Source of the DNA: Pullichristensenella excrementipullorum
GTDB lineage: Bacteria > Bacillota > Clostridia > Christensenellales > Aristaeellaceae
Reading direction: 5' to 3'
Assembly: GCA_018713365.1 (NCBI GenBank)
Contig: DVOU01000025.1
Span: forward strand, 59,439-123,438
DNA length: 64,000 nucleotides
Of the stretch, positions 1 to 7,711 are shown one piece after another. The position numbers and the translations under genes were made by a program. Within the stretch, counting starts at the first letter, position 1. The number at the start of each line of letters is the position of its first letter. Below the pieces are notes generated by a model. That model was given only the letters and a program-made list of their open reading frames with translations. It was not told where the DNA came from and searched no databases.

Positions 1-1025
1 TCCTCGCCGGCAGTGGAAGCGGTGGTCTGGCCGTCCTCCCCGGCGGCGGGCGCGTTGGCGCTCAGGTAGGAGATGCCGGTGATGGTCCCTTCCAACCGCG
101 TCATGCGCTGCAGATCCCAGTTGAACTCGATATCGACCTTCATGCCCTCGCGCACGAGGCCAAGGTCGCTCTCGCGCACCTGCATCTCGATGCGGGTGGC
201 GTCGTCCGGGTAGATGGAAAGGAGTTTGCCGCCTTTTTCCACAGACGCGCCCGCGCCGGCATCCACGCTGGCGACGATGCCGCTTGTTTCGCAGACGATC
301 GCGTTGCCGGGGGCGTAGAGGCCGTCGAGGCCGCCGGTGACGGTCTCGAAGAGCAGTTCGCCGCGCTCGACGAAGTCTCCGTTCTGAACGTGCATTTTGA
401 GGATGCTGCCGCTGCCCTTGATGGGCACCACCTTGGCCGCCGCCACCGTGCCCCGGCCGATGCGGGAGGACTCGGCGTAGTCGCTGCGGCGGTAGATGCT
501 CACCGTTTCGGCGATGTAGAACTCGCCGCCGGTGACTTCCACGTTGTACTCGCCGGCCTTTTCGCCCATGCCGGTGACCACGCCGGTGCCGCGGTGGCTG
601 CCGTCGGAGGTGCATTTCAAATACACCGTCTCGCCGACGTGGATGAACTTGTTCTCGCTGCGGTTGTAGGCCTTTTCCGTGGAGGCGGCGATGGTGTACT
701 TGTTGGTCGGCTCGATGAACAGCACGCCGCCGTAGCGCTCGGAAACGCCCTCGGTGGCGTCGCCCTCGCGGCCAAAGACGCCGGAAATCTTGCCCTCCAC
801 GTCGGCGTAGACGCGCGTGGTCTGGATGCTGGCGAGCGCCTGCCCCGGCTGCACGCGGTCGCCGACGCGGACGTTGACTTCATCCATTACACCGCCAAAG
901 GGGGCAAGCACGAACTGGGCGTCGCCGCCGGTGACCACGCCGTCAAAGACCATTTCCGCCAGACCCGCGCCGCACAAAAGCGCCAGCATGAGCAGGATGG
1001 CAGACAAGCGTCTCATGTTCCTCAT
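1..1025 (-). CDS. HlyD-family efflux adaptor (membrane fusion protein), C-terminus cut off
   Basis: Reads off the left edge, so only about 341 N-terminal residues are present. It starts with a signal peptide (hydrophobic residues 8-20), followed by a biotinyl-lipoyl-like segment (APFGGVMDEVNVRVGDRVQPG), a long middle region, and a second lipoyl-like half near residues 205-280 (VQNGDFVERGELL, then GIVASVDAGAGASVEKGG). Paired lipoyl halves around a hairpin are typical of HlyD/MacA-type adaptors that link ABC exporters to the outside. The ATG overlaps the stop of the upstream surface-protein gene by four bases (ATGA) and is preceded by GGAGG, so the two are translationally coupled. The transporter partner is probably beyond the left edge. 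Confidence 0.75.
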   Translation of the reverse strand, partial: MRNMRRLSAILLMLALLCGAGLAEMVFDGVVTGGDAQFVLAPFGGVMDEVNVRVGDRVQPGQALASIQTTRVYADVEGKISGVFGREGDATEGVSERYGGVLFIEPTNKYTIAASTEKAYNRSENKFIHVGETVYLKCTSDGSHRGTGVVTGMGEKAGEYNVEVTGGEFYIAETVSIYRRSDYAESSRIGRGTVAAAKVVPIKGSGSILKMHVQNGDFVERGELLFETVTGGLDGLYAPGNAIVCETSGIVASVDAGAGASVEKGGKLLSIYPDDATRIEMQVRESDLGLVREGMKVDIEFNWDLQRMTRLEGTITGISYLSANAPAAGEDGQTTASTAGE

Positions 1026-3262
1026 GCGTTCTCCTCCATTTCCAGAGCGGCCGCCATTTCCGGCGTCCAGGCGCCGAAGGCGACGTCCAGAAGTTCCGCG
1101 GGGCCGTAGTAGAGGTCGTAGTAATACATGGGCTGCGTTTCGTCGTCCGTGAGGGGGTAGACCTCCTCCTCGACCGTGGTCTCGACCACCATCTCGCCGA
1201 TGGCCGCGTCCAGCACCGAGCCGGACATCCAGATCGTGTAATCGAACTTGCGGGTGGAGACGCCGGCGGATTTGAGGTCTGTATAGGCGGTGCCGGCGGT
1301 GAAGCCCGCCGTGGGGAAGGCGGTCACGTGGTCGCCCACCTGCAAGACCACGTATTCGATGCCGCTGTTGAACAGCAGGCGGTGGACCACGCCGTTGAAG
1401 CGCCAGACGTAGGCGTAGTCTCCAGAGATGGCGGGGTCGATCTGGGCGGTGAGCAGCAGCGTGTCGGGCGCGTCCAGTTCGGCGTGGGCGTCGTCTTCGC
1501 CCTCTTCGTCCTTATGCGCCTCCCACGGCTGCAGACCCTCGTCCGTCCAGCGCGCGAGGGCGGCGGTGAAGACCGGCTCGTAGGGCGTGGGCGGCTCGAA
1601 GCCCTCGGCGCTGTCCAGTTCCAAGGTCAGCGCCAGCGGCGCGTCGCCAAGGGTGAGGCGGTGCATCGGCTCCTCGGGCAGGATGAGCTGCACCTCGCCG
1701 TAGGGCGTGGTGTCCACATCCTCATCGCCGGTGTGCTTGATGGACGGTTCGCCGTCTCCCCCACCGCCGCCACCGCCGCCGCCACCGCCGCCGAAGTCAG
1801 GATAGGTGATGGGCGCGGGGATCTCAAAATCGGTGGGGTATTCGATGATGTTCCCGGCCACGTCGCGGGCCATGAGCATGCCCTGCGCGTAGACCTCGCC
1901 GAGCTTGCCGGTGTGGACGTAGTCGCCGGTCTCAGAGGCGGGCACCCACGTCTGGCCGCCATCGACGCTGAAGGCGTCCAGACCGCTGAGCGCGTCCTCG
2001 GAGGTGAGGATGAACTGCGGCTGGCCCTCGGAGACGATGGAGGCGGTGAGGTAGGCGGGCGGGGTGAGGTCGATCTTCAGATCGTAGCGCGTGGAGAGGG
2101 CGCAGACGTCGCCAATGGGATCGAGGATGGCGAAGCGCAGCGAATACTCGCCCTCGTCTTTGGAGGTATAGGTATTGCCGGAGAGGATGATGAAGCGCTC
2201 GTCATAGGCGACGACGGCGTAGTTGTAGCCGCGCGCACCCTCCGGGATGCCGGAGAGCGTGAAGGACGGAGCCTCGCACGACCACACGCCCGGCATGTAG
2301 TTCTCTGCCGCCACGAACACATCCAGCTCCACCGGGCCGGGCTTGGGCGTCGGCGTGGGCGTGGGACCCTGCGGCTTTTCCTCCACCCACACGTAGAGCC
2401 AGACCTCCGGCGCGGGTTCGGCTTCCCCTTCTTCATTCAGGGGCGCGGGCTGGGCGGGGTCGTATTCCGAGACCTTGACGACGAACTTGTCCTTCTCAAA
2501 CACCGTTTCGTCGGGCAGGAAGGTGGTCATGACCACGTCGTTGGGCGTCTTGTCCTTCACGCGCATCACTTCTTCCGAGCGGATGAAGATGGTGGCCTCG
2601 GTGTTGGCGTCGAAGTCCTGAATGAGGTCTTCGAGCTTGCCGGCGATGACCTGCGTGGGATCGTCGGGGTTGACCATCCACGCCTCGGCGTCCTCGGGGA
2701 TGCCCGGGGCGGGCGTGATGGAGGGGCCGGGCGTGATGGAGGGGTCTAGGGTGATGGACGCACCCGGGGTGACGGACGCACCCGGGGTGACGGAGGTGTC
2801 CGGCGTGACGGACGTATCCGGCGTCACCGACGTATCCGGCGCGGTGGTCTCGCCATCCCCGCTCTGCTCGGGCGGCGCGGAGGGCGGCGTCTCCGTCACG
2901 TTTCCGCTCTGCTCGGGCGGCGCGGACGGCGGCGTTTCCGCTGCGTTACCACTGTCCTCCGGCGGCGCGTCGTTTGCCGGCGCTTTGGAGGCCTCGACGG
3001 ACGGCTTCGGCGCTTCGGTGGGTGCTTCCGTGGGCGGTTTCGGCGCTTCCGTCGGCGGCTTGGGCGCTTCTGTCGGCGGCTTGGGCGCTTCTGTCGGCGG
3101 CTTGGGCGCTTCCGTCGGCGGCTTGGGCGCTTCCGTGGGCGGCGCGGCGGCGGGCTGCGGCGTCTCCACGGGCGGCGCGGGCGGCTGGCCCTCCCCTCCC
3201 TCGGCGAAGGCGCATGTGGTCAGCAGGCAGATGGCCAGCAGGGCGGCGAGCAGGCGTTTCAT
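1022..3262 (-). CDS. Large secreted proline-rich repeat surface protein (746 aa), function unknown
   Basis: Start chosen at ATG 3262 because a clean signal peptide begins there (MKRLLAALLAICLLTTCAFA) with GGGAG upstream; the frame stays open further upstream but only as leader. After the signal come six or so TEAPKPP heptads, two PPSAPPEQSG blocks, a run of SVTP-type hexads, then a folded region (about residues 230-500) interrupted by a 12-residue glycine run and continuing to the C-terminus. No LPXTG motif, membrane anchor or SLH domain is seen. The repeats look like an extended wall-spanning stalk. The gene overlaps the efflux adaptor by four bases, so export or envelope function is inferred. 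No family recognised. Confidence 0.7.
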   Translation of the reverse strand: MKRLLAALLAICLLTTCAFAEGGEGQPPAPPVETPQPAAAPPTEAPKPPTEAPKPPTEAPKPPTEAPKPPTEAPKPPTEAPTEAPKPSVEASKAPANDAPPEDSGNAAETPPSAPPEQSGNVTETPPSAPPEQSGDGETTAPDTSVTPDTSVTPDTSVTPGASVTPGASITLDPSITPGPSITPAPGIPEDAEAWMVNPDDPTQVIAGKLEDLIQDFDANTEATIFIRSEEVMRVKDKTPNDVVMTTFLPDETVFEKDKFVVKVSEYDPAQPAPLNEEGEAEPAPEVWLYVWVEEKPQGPTPTPTPKPGPVELDVFVAAENYMPGVWSCEAPSFTLSGIPEGARGYNYAVVAYDERFIILSGNTYTSKDEGEYSLRFAILDPIGDVCALSTRYDLKIDLTPPAYLTASIVSEGQPQFILTSEDALSGLDAFSVDGGQTWVPASETGDYVHTGKLGEVYAQGMLMARDVAGNIIEYPTDFEIPAPITYPDFGGGGGGGGGGGGDGEPSIKHTGDEDVDTTPYGEVQLILPEEPMHRLTLGDAPLALTLELDSAEGFEPPTPYEPVFTAALARWTDEGLQPWEAHKDEEGEDDAHAELDAPDTLLLTAQIDPAISGDYAYVWRFNGVVHRLLFNSGIEYVVLQVGDHVTAFPTAGFTAGTAYTDLKSAGVSTRKFDYTIWMSGSVLDAAIGEMVVETTVEEEVYPLTDDETQPMYYYDLYYGPAELLDVAFGAWTPEMAAALEMEENA
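3020..3144 (-). repeat. 21-bp tandem repeats encoding the PPTEAPK heptad
   Basis: At least five copies of a 21-bp unit start near 3041, 3062, 3083, 3104 and 3125, differing at one or two bases each (for example cgc ttc cgt versus cgc ttc tgt). They encode PPTEAPK in the surface protein. The near identity at DNA level means copy number could vary by slippage. Confidence 0.8.
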
Positions 3263-3377
3263 ATCCCGGTCTCTCCCTTCGTTCAGGCGCGCCGGACGGG
3301 GCGGCGCTGTGTTTCTGTATACTAGACGGCTGGATATGGCATTTGGTTGCCATTCCAGGGAAAAATTACGGCGAACT

Positions 3378-4082
3378 TCACGCAAATGGCGCTTTGCCCT
3401 GCCGATGGAGGCAAATTTCGTCGATGACGGCGTTTTTGTCCAGCGAGAGCAGGAACATCACCGCGTCGGCGACTTCCCCGGCGCTGATGAGGCCGTCCGG
3501 GGAAAGGTCGGGCCGGGCCGCCTTGGCCATGTCCGTATAGACGCCGCCCGGGCTGATGACGTGGACGCGCACGCCTTCCTGATAAAGCTCGTTGGCCAGC
3601 GACTTGGACAGGCCGAGCAGCGCGTGCTTGGAGGCGGCGTAGGCGCTTTGCAGCGGATAGCCCTTGTGGGCCACCACCGAGGCGATGTTGATGACGCGCC
3701 CCCGCGCACGGCGCAGATGCGGCAGCGCGCTGTGGATGAGGACGAACGGCGCGCGCGCGTTCGTGGCCATAACGCGGTCGAACTCCGCGATGGACGTTTC
3801 GCCAAAGGGTTTGGAGAGGGCCACGCCGGCGTTGTTGATCAGTATGTCGAGCCCGCCAAAGGCCTCGACCGTCCTGTCTGCGCAGGACTGCACGTAGGCA
3901 TCGTCCAGCAGGTCGCCGGGCAGGGTCAGCGCCCCGCTGATCGCGCGCGCGGTGGCTTCGAGCTTTTCCACGCTGCGGCCGCAGATGGCCACGTTCGCCC
4001 CCGCCGCCTTCAAGCGCGCGGCGATCTCGCGGCCGATGCCGCCGCCCGCGCCCGTCACCAGAGCCGTCTTTCCTGTAAGCAT
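3378..4082 (-). CDS. SDR-family NAD(P)-dependent oxidoreductase
   Basis: Classical short-chain dehydrogenase of 234 residues. Visible are the TGAGGGIG nucleotide-binding loop (residues 10-17), the NNAG motif (83-86), the catalytic Ser135 and the YxxxK pair Y148/K152 (YAASK), followed by SPGG. Length fits the classical SDR class (about 250). The substrate cannot be told; FabG-like or hydroxysteroid-type enzymes look the same at this level. ATG follows GGAAGTG. It has its own promoter just upstream and is divergent from the DUF2975 operon, so it is probably monocistronic. Confidence 0.85.
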   Translation of the reverse strand: MLTGKTALVTGAGGGIGREIAARLKAAGANVAICGRSVEKLEATARAISGALTLPGDLLDDAYVQSCADRTVEAFGGLDILINNAGVALSKPFGETSIAEFDRVMATNARAPFVLIHSALPHLRRARGRVINIASVVAHKGYPLQSAYAASKHALLGLSKSLANELYQEGVRVHVISPGGVYTDMAKAARPDLSPDGLISAGEVADAVMFLLSLDKNAVIDEICLHRQGKAPFA

Positions 4083-4117
4083 GCGGACACTTCCTTTGCA
4101 AAAATCTCCCTGTCTAT

Positions 4118-4145
4118 ATCATATCACCTTTTGCGGCAAAATCAA
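4118..4145 (-). promoter_or_regulatory. Promoter of the SDR gene
   Basis: On the minus strand TTGATT (4140-4145), 16-bp spacer, TATGAT (4118-4123), about 35 bases upstream of the SDR start codon. Confidence 0.6.
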
Positions 4146-4168
4146 CATCGAATTTTAATAAAAATATG

Positions 4169-4197
4169 TTGACCTTCATTTCTAATCATGTTATAAT
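4169..4197 (+). promoter_or_regulatory. Promoter of the DUF2975-HTH-VanZ operon
   Basis: TTGACC (4169-4174), 17-bp spacer, TATAAT (4192-4197), then AAGGAGG before the DUF2975 start at 4218. The leader is very short (about 14 bases). It lies back to back with the SDR promoter. Confidence 0.8.
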
Positions 4198-4217
4198 CCA
4201 GCCAAGGAGGGATCAAA

Positions 4218-4694
4218 ATGAGCAAACATCCCGAACGGGGCATGAAACTGGCCGCGCTGGCGGCGGCGGCGCTGGGGCTGCTGGCGGCCTTTGTGCTTCT
4301 GCCGCTGCTGGCCTCGGCTTTGCTGGAGGAATACCCCGCGTATCAAAAATGGTACTGGCCCGGCCTTGTCTACGGCTGGGTCGTGCTGCTGCCCGGCTTT
4401 GCGGGGCTGTGGGAGTTCTGGAAGGTCTGCGTTCAGATCGGGCGCGACAATTCCTTTTCGCAGGAAAACGCCCGCTCGCTCTTTCGCATCTGCCTGCTGG
4501 CGCTGACGATGGCGGCGCTGCTGGTGGTGGGCGTGGCGGCGCTGTGCCTGCTGGGCATGGGGCTGCCCGCGCTGCTGATCGCCATGCTGGGCTTTGCCGC
4601 GGCCTGCGCGCTGGTGGCGCTGCTGGCAAACGCGCTTTCCCAACTGGTGCGGCGCGCGGCGGCCATCAAGAGCGAAAACGACCTGACCATATAG
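4218..4694 (+). CDS. DUF2975-type four-helix membrane protein
   Basis: 158 residues with four hydrophobic segments (about 10-32, 48-68, 88-112 and 116-140) and a basic C-terminal tail. The pattern, with the NSFSQENARSLF stretch between helices 2 and 3, matches the DUF2975 family, which is commonly encoded directly before a YozG-like Cro/C1 regulator, exactly as here. The molecular role is unknown. AAGGAGG lies ahead of the ATG and the next gene starts 10 bases downstream. Confidence 0.75.
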   Translation: MSKHPERGMKLAALAAAALGLLAAFVLLPLLASALLEEYPAYQKWYWPGLVYGWVVLLPGFAGLWEFWKVCVQIGRDNSFSQENARSLFRICLLALTMAALLVVGVAALCLLGMGLPALLIAMLGFAAACALVALLANALSQLVRRAAAIKSENDLTI

Positions 4695-4704
4695 GAGGCG
4701 CGCC

Positions 4705-4917
4705 ATGGCTATCATCGTCAATCTGGACGTCATGCTCGCCAAGCGCAAGATGCGCCTGACGGAGCTTTCCGAGAAGGTGGGCATCACCATGGCCAACCTC
4801 TCCATTCTCAAGACCGGCAAGGCGCGCGCGGTGCGCTTTTCCACGCTGGACGCCATCTGCAAGGCCCTGAACTGCCAGCCGGGCGACATCCTTGAATACC
4901 GGGACGAAGAGGAATGA
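4705..4917 (+). CDS. Small Cro/C1-type HTH regulator (YozG-like)
   Basis: A 70-residue single-domain DNA-binding protein. The helix-turn-helix runs from about residue 16 (LTELSEKVGIT, then ANLSILKTGK) and ends with the LDAICKALNCQPGDILEY signature seen in YozG-like and XRE mini-regulators. Such proteins usually pair with a membrane protein of the DUF2975 type, here immediately upstream. Target genes are unknown; autoregulation of this operon is plausible. GGAGGC precedes the ATG, and the stop overlaps the VanZ-like start. Confidence 0.85.
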   Translation: MAIIVNLDVMLAKRKMRLTELSEKVGITMANLSILKTGKARAVRFSTLDAICKALNCQPGDILEYRDEEE

Positions 4918-5444
4918 GCCTCGCGGGCATTTGGGAATTGCTCCGCCCCGCGCTGCTGTTCGCGCTGGGGTGCGCGGCGCTGTGGGCGCTTTTGCGCCAA
5001 GCGATCCTGCGACGAAAGCGCAGGGCGCGTCGCGAGGCGCTTTATGCCCTGACGGTGTTCTATCTGGCGGCGCTGGTGGAGATCATCGCCCTGCGCTTCG
5101 GGCGGCCCGCCGCGCGCGTCGCGCCGCAGCTTGTTCCCCTGCGCACGACGCTGGAACAGTGGCGCGCCGGGGCGTGGCCGTTTGTCTACCATGTGGTGGG
5201 CAACCTCACCTGGTTCATGCCGCTGGGACTGTTCTTGCCCATGCTTCGGCCAAGCGCGCGGTGGTGGCAGGCCCTGCTTCTCGGGGCGGGGCTTTCCTTT
5301 CTGGTGGAGGGGTATCAGTGGCTGTTTGGCACGGGCACGCCGGACGTGGACGACGTGCTTCTCAACGCGCTGGGGGCGCTGCTGGGCTATGGGCTTTGCC
5401 GCCTCGTCCGGCGCGTCAACGTTAAATCTTGCGGCAGCGCTTGA
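4914..5444 (+). CDS. VanZ-like family membrane protein
   Basis: 176 residues with four to five membrane segments. The VanZ core is seen in NLTWFMPLGLFLP (about residues 98-110) and in FLVEGYQWLFGTGTPDVDD followed by LLNALGALLGYG (about 130-162). VanZ-like proteins are widespread in Firmicutes and only some relate to teicoplanin resistance, so no resistance role is claimed. The ATG overlaps the regulator stop (ATGA), and the stop codon lies inside the -35 box of the thrS promoter. Confidence 0.8.
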   Translation: MSLAGIWELLRPALLFALGCAALWALLRQAILRRKRRARREALYALTVFYLAALVEIIALRFGRPAARVAPQLVPLRTTLEQWRAGAWPFVYHVVGNLTWFMPLGLFLPMLRPSARWWQALLLGAGLSFLVEGYQWLFGTGTPDVDDVLLNALGALLGYGLCRLVRRVNVKSCGSA

Positions 5445-5469
5445 CAGCCGTGGGTGCGGAAACTATACT
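5441..5469 (+). promoter_or_regulatory. Strong sigma-A promoter for the thrS leader
   Basis: Consensus TTGACA (5441-5446), 17-bp spacer, TATACT (5464-5469). The -35 box contains the TGA stop of the preceding VanZ-like gene. Transcription should begin near 5476. Confidence 0.9.
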
Positions 5470-5475
5470 GATTGC

Positions 5476-5690
5476 ATGGATTTCCGTCGGGATGACGGGG
5501 ACACGGGCTGTTCAAACGAAGCGGCAGAGAGGGCGCGCCGGAGGCTGCGAGCGCGTCTCGCCCACGCGGACGGCTTACCACCCACCGACTGGCGGCGCGC
5601 GGGGCGCGATACAGCCCCGGTGAGACACAAGTTGGGTGGAACCACGGGCTTTGGCTCGTCCCTTCGCGGGGACGGGCCTGATTTTTTGGG
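5476..5690 (+). promoter_or_regulatory. T-box leader of thrS (tRNA-Thr sensing)
   Basis: The T-box core GGGTGGAACCACGG lies at 5634-5647 and is followed by an intrinsic terminator, as in tRNA-sensing T-boxes. Stem I can be closed by GTCGG (from about 5477) with CCGAC before TGGCGG; just 5' of the closing CCC is ACC (5577-5579) followed by A, which fits a Thr specifier codon. The acceptor-pairing TGGA predicts a tRNA ending in UCCA, and the tRNA-Thr at 63017 in this window has exactly U73. Uncharged tRNA-Thr should favour the antiterminator and read-through into thrS. Stem assignments were made by eye. Confidence 0.88.
5653..5687 (+). terminator. Regulated terminator of the thrS T-box
   Basis: 10-bp stem GGCTCGTCCC / GGGACGGGCC (one G-T pair) around a 6-base loop, followed by six T at 5682-5687. 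It sits just after the T-box core, as expected for the alternative to the antiterminator. Confidence 0.85.
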
Positions 5691-5700
5691 AGGTAGAAAC

Positions 5701-7602
5701 ATGAAGCTGGTCATCAACGGTCAGGAAATGGAATTTGCCGAGGGCGCGAGCGCGCTGGACGTGCTGGACAAGCTGCCCAAGGAGGTAAAGAAGGAAGCGC
5801 TGGTGGCGCGCCACAATGGCAAGCTCATCTCGCTGATGGAGCCGCTGCCGGGCGACGGGGAACTGGAGATCCTCACTTTTGACGACCCCGACGGCCGCTG
5901 GACGCTGCGCCACACCGCCAGCCATGTGCTGGCGCAGGCGGTCAAGGCCCTGCGCCCGGAGGCGAAGCTGGCCATCGGCCCGGCCATCGACAACGGCTTT
6001 TACTACGATTTTGACGTGGACGAGCCCTTCACGCCCGAGTTCCTCAAGGACGTGGAAAAGGAAATGAGCCGCATCATCAAGAAGAACTCCAAATTGGAGC
6101 GCTTCGAGCTGCCCCGCAAAGAGGCTTTGGAACTGATGAAGGACGAGCCGTACAAGGTGGAACTCATCAACGACTTGCCTGAGGACAGCATCATCTCCTT
6201 CTATAAGCAGGAGGGCTTCACCGACCTGTGCGCCGGGCCGCACCTGCCCTCCACGGGCCGCATCAAGGCCTTCAAATTGATGTCCATCGCCGGCGCGTAC
6301 TGGCGCGGCAACGAGAAAAACAAGATGCTGCAGCGCATCTACGGCACGGCCTTCACCAGCCGCGAGGACCTGGACGCCTATGTGCAGCGCCTTGAGGAGG
6401 CCAAGAAGCGCGATCATCGCAAGTTGGGCCGCCAGCTCGACCTGTTCGACATCTTTGACGAAGGCCCCGGCTTCCCCTTCTTCTTCCCCAAGGGCATGAT
6501 CTTGCGCAACCTGCTGGAGGACTACTGGCGCGAGATCCACCGCAAGGCCGGCTATGAGGAGATCAAAACGCCGATGATTTTGAGCCGCAAACTCTGGGAG
6601 CAGTCCGGCCACTGGGATCACTATCAGGAGAACATGTACACCACCAAGATCGACGACGAGGACTTTGCCATCAAGCCGATGAACTGCCCCGGCGGCATCC
6701 TCGTCTACAAGCGCCGCATGTGGAGCTACCGCGATCTGCCCATCCGCTCCGGCGAACTGGGCCTTGTCCACCGCCACGAACTCTCCGGCGCGCTGCACGG
6801 GCTGATGCGCGTGCGCTGCTTTACGCAGGACGACGCCCACATCTTCATGACCCCGGAGCAGATCCGCGATGAGATCAAGGGCGTCTACAAACTCATCGAC
6901 GAGGTCTACTCGGTCTTTGGCTTCAAGTACCACGTCGAACTGTCCACCCGCCCGGAGAACTCCATCGGCACGGACGAGATGTGGGAGCAGGCCACCGACG
7001 GCCTGCAGGGCGCGCTGGACGATCTGGGCGTGAAATACGTGGTCAACGAGGGCGACGGCGCCTTCTACGGCCCGAAGATCGACTTCCACCTCGAGGATTC
7101 CATCGGCCGCACCTGGCAGTGCGGCACCATCCAGCTGGACATGAACCTGCCCGAGCGCTTTGACCTTTCCTACATCGGCGCGGACGGCGAGAAGCATCGC
7201 CCGGTGATGATCCACCGCGTGGTGTTCGGCTCCATCGAGCGCTTCATCGGCATCCTCACCGAGCATTTTGCCGGCGCCTTCCCCCTCTGGCTGGCCCCGG
7301 TGCAGGCGAAGATCCTCACCATCACCGACCGCGCCGACGAGGCCGCCCTCAAATTGCAAAAGGCGCTGGAGGGCGCCGGCATCCGCACGGAGATCGACCT
7401 GCGCAATGAGAAGATCGGCTTCAAGCTGCGCGAGGCGCGCGTGATGAAGATCCCCTACATGCTGGTGCTGGGCGACAAGGAGGCCGCCGAAGGCACGGCG
7501 GCGGTGAGCGTGCGCGGCCAGCGCGACAGCATCGGCGCGATGACGGCGGAAGAACTCATCGCGCGCATGCAGGAGGAAGTGCGCACCCGCGCCATCTTCT
7601 AA
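5701..7602 (+). CDS. thrS: Threonyl-tRNA synthetase
   Basis: 633 residues, the usual length. Domains in order: TGS (1-60), editing/SAD domain with HTASH at 71-75, class II catalytic core with the zinc-site Cys in KPMNCPGG and motif 3 GSIERFIG, then the anticodon-binding domain (WLAPVQAKIL onward). It charges tRNA-Thr and edits mischarged Ser-tRNA. The ATG follows GGGAGG directly after the T-box terminator; the frame extends upstream, but only through the leader RNA. Expression should respond to threonine starvation through that leader. A terminator follows the stop. Confidence 0.97.
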   Translation: MKLVINGQEMEFAEGASALDVLDKLPKEVKKEALVARHNGKLISLMEPLPGDGELEILTFDDPDGRWTLRHTASHVLAQAVKALRPEAKLAIGPAIDNGFYYDFDVDEPFTPEFLKDVEKEMSRIIKKNSKLERFELPRKEALELMKDEPYKVELINDLPEDSIISFYKQEGFTDLCAGPHLPSTGRIKAFKLMSIAGAYWRGNEKNKMLQRIYGTAFTSREDLDAYVQRLEEAKKRDHRKLGRQLDLFDIFDEGPGFPFFFPKGMILRNLLEDYWREIHRKAGYEEIKTPMILSRKLWEQSGHWDHYQENMYTTKIDDEDFAIKPMNCPGGILVYKRRMWSYRDLPIRSGELGLVHRHELSGALHGLMRVRCFTQDDAHIFMTPEQIRDEIKGVYKLIDEVYSVFGFKYHVELSTRPENSIGTDEMWEQATDGLQGALDDLGVKYVVNEGDGAFYGPKIDFHLEDSIGRTWQCGTIQLDMNLPERFDLSYIGADGEKHRPVMIHRVVFGSIERFIGILTEHFAGAFPLWLAPVQAKILTITDRADEAALKLQKALEGAGIRTEIDLRNEKIGFKLREARVMKIPYMLVLGDKEAAEGTAAVSVRGQRDSIGAMTAEELIARMQEEVRTRAIF

Positions 7603-7621
7603 GGCCCCTTGAAAACTGCAT

Positions 7622-7656
7622 GTCCCGCGGAAGAAACAGCTTCCGCGGGACGATTT
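7622..7656 (+). terminator. Intrinsic terminator after thrS
   Basis: 12-bp perfect stem GTCCCGCGGAAG (7622-7633) / CTTCCGCGGGAC (7640-7651), 6-base loop, then GATTTTT. Confidence 0.85.
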
Positions 7657-7666
7657 TTGGGCATGC

Positions 7667-7704
7667 AAAGACCCGGCGTGCAGCGCTGCGTTCGCCGGGT
7701 CTTT
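7667..7704. terminator. Inverted repeat between thrS and rodA ends
   Basis: Perfect 12-bp arms AAAGACCCGGCG (7667-7678) and CGCCGGGTCTTT (7693-7704), eight bases from the rodA stop. It serves the convergent gene ends; the T stretch is better on the plus strand, so direction is uncertain. Confidence 0.6.
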
Positions 7705-7711
7705 GCTTTTC

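Noticed and set aside
3004..3147. Repeat array that could be mistaken for CRISPR
   Set aside because: Units are 21 bp, contiguous without spacers, and in frame in a coding sequence.
2622..4172. 516-codon plus-strand frame with GASVGG repeats opposite the surface protein and SDR gene
   Set aside because: The repeats are the complement of the PPTEAPK repeats and the frame runs through two divergent promoters.
4914..5444. VanZ-like gene as a glycopeptide resistance marker
   Set aside because: VanZ-like proteins are common without resistance and no vanHAX-type genes are near.
5575..7668. 697-codon minus-strand frame over thrS
   Set aside because: Antisense shadow of thrS and its leader.
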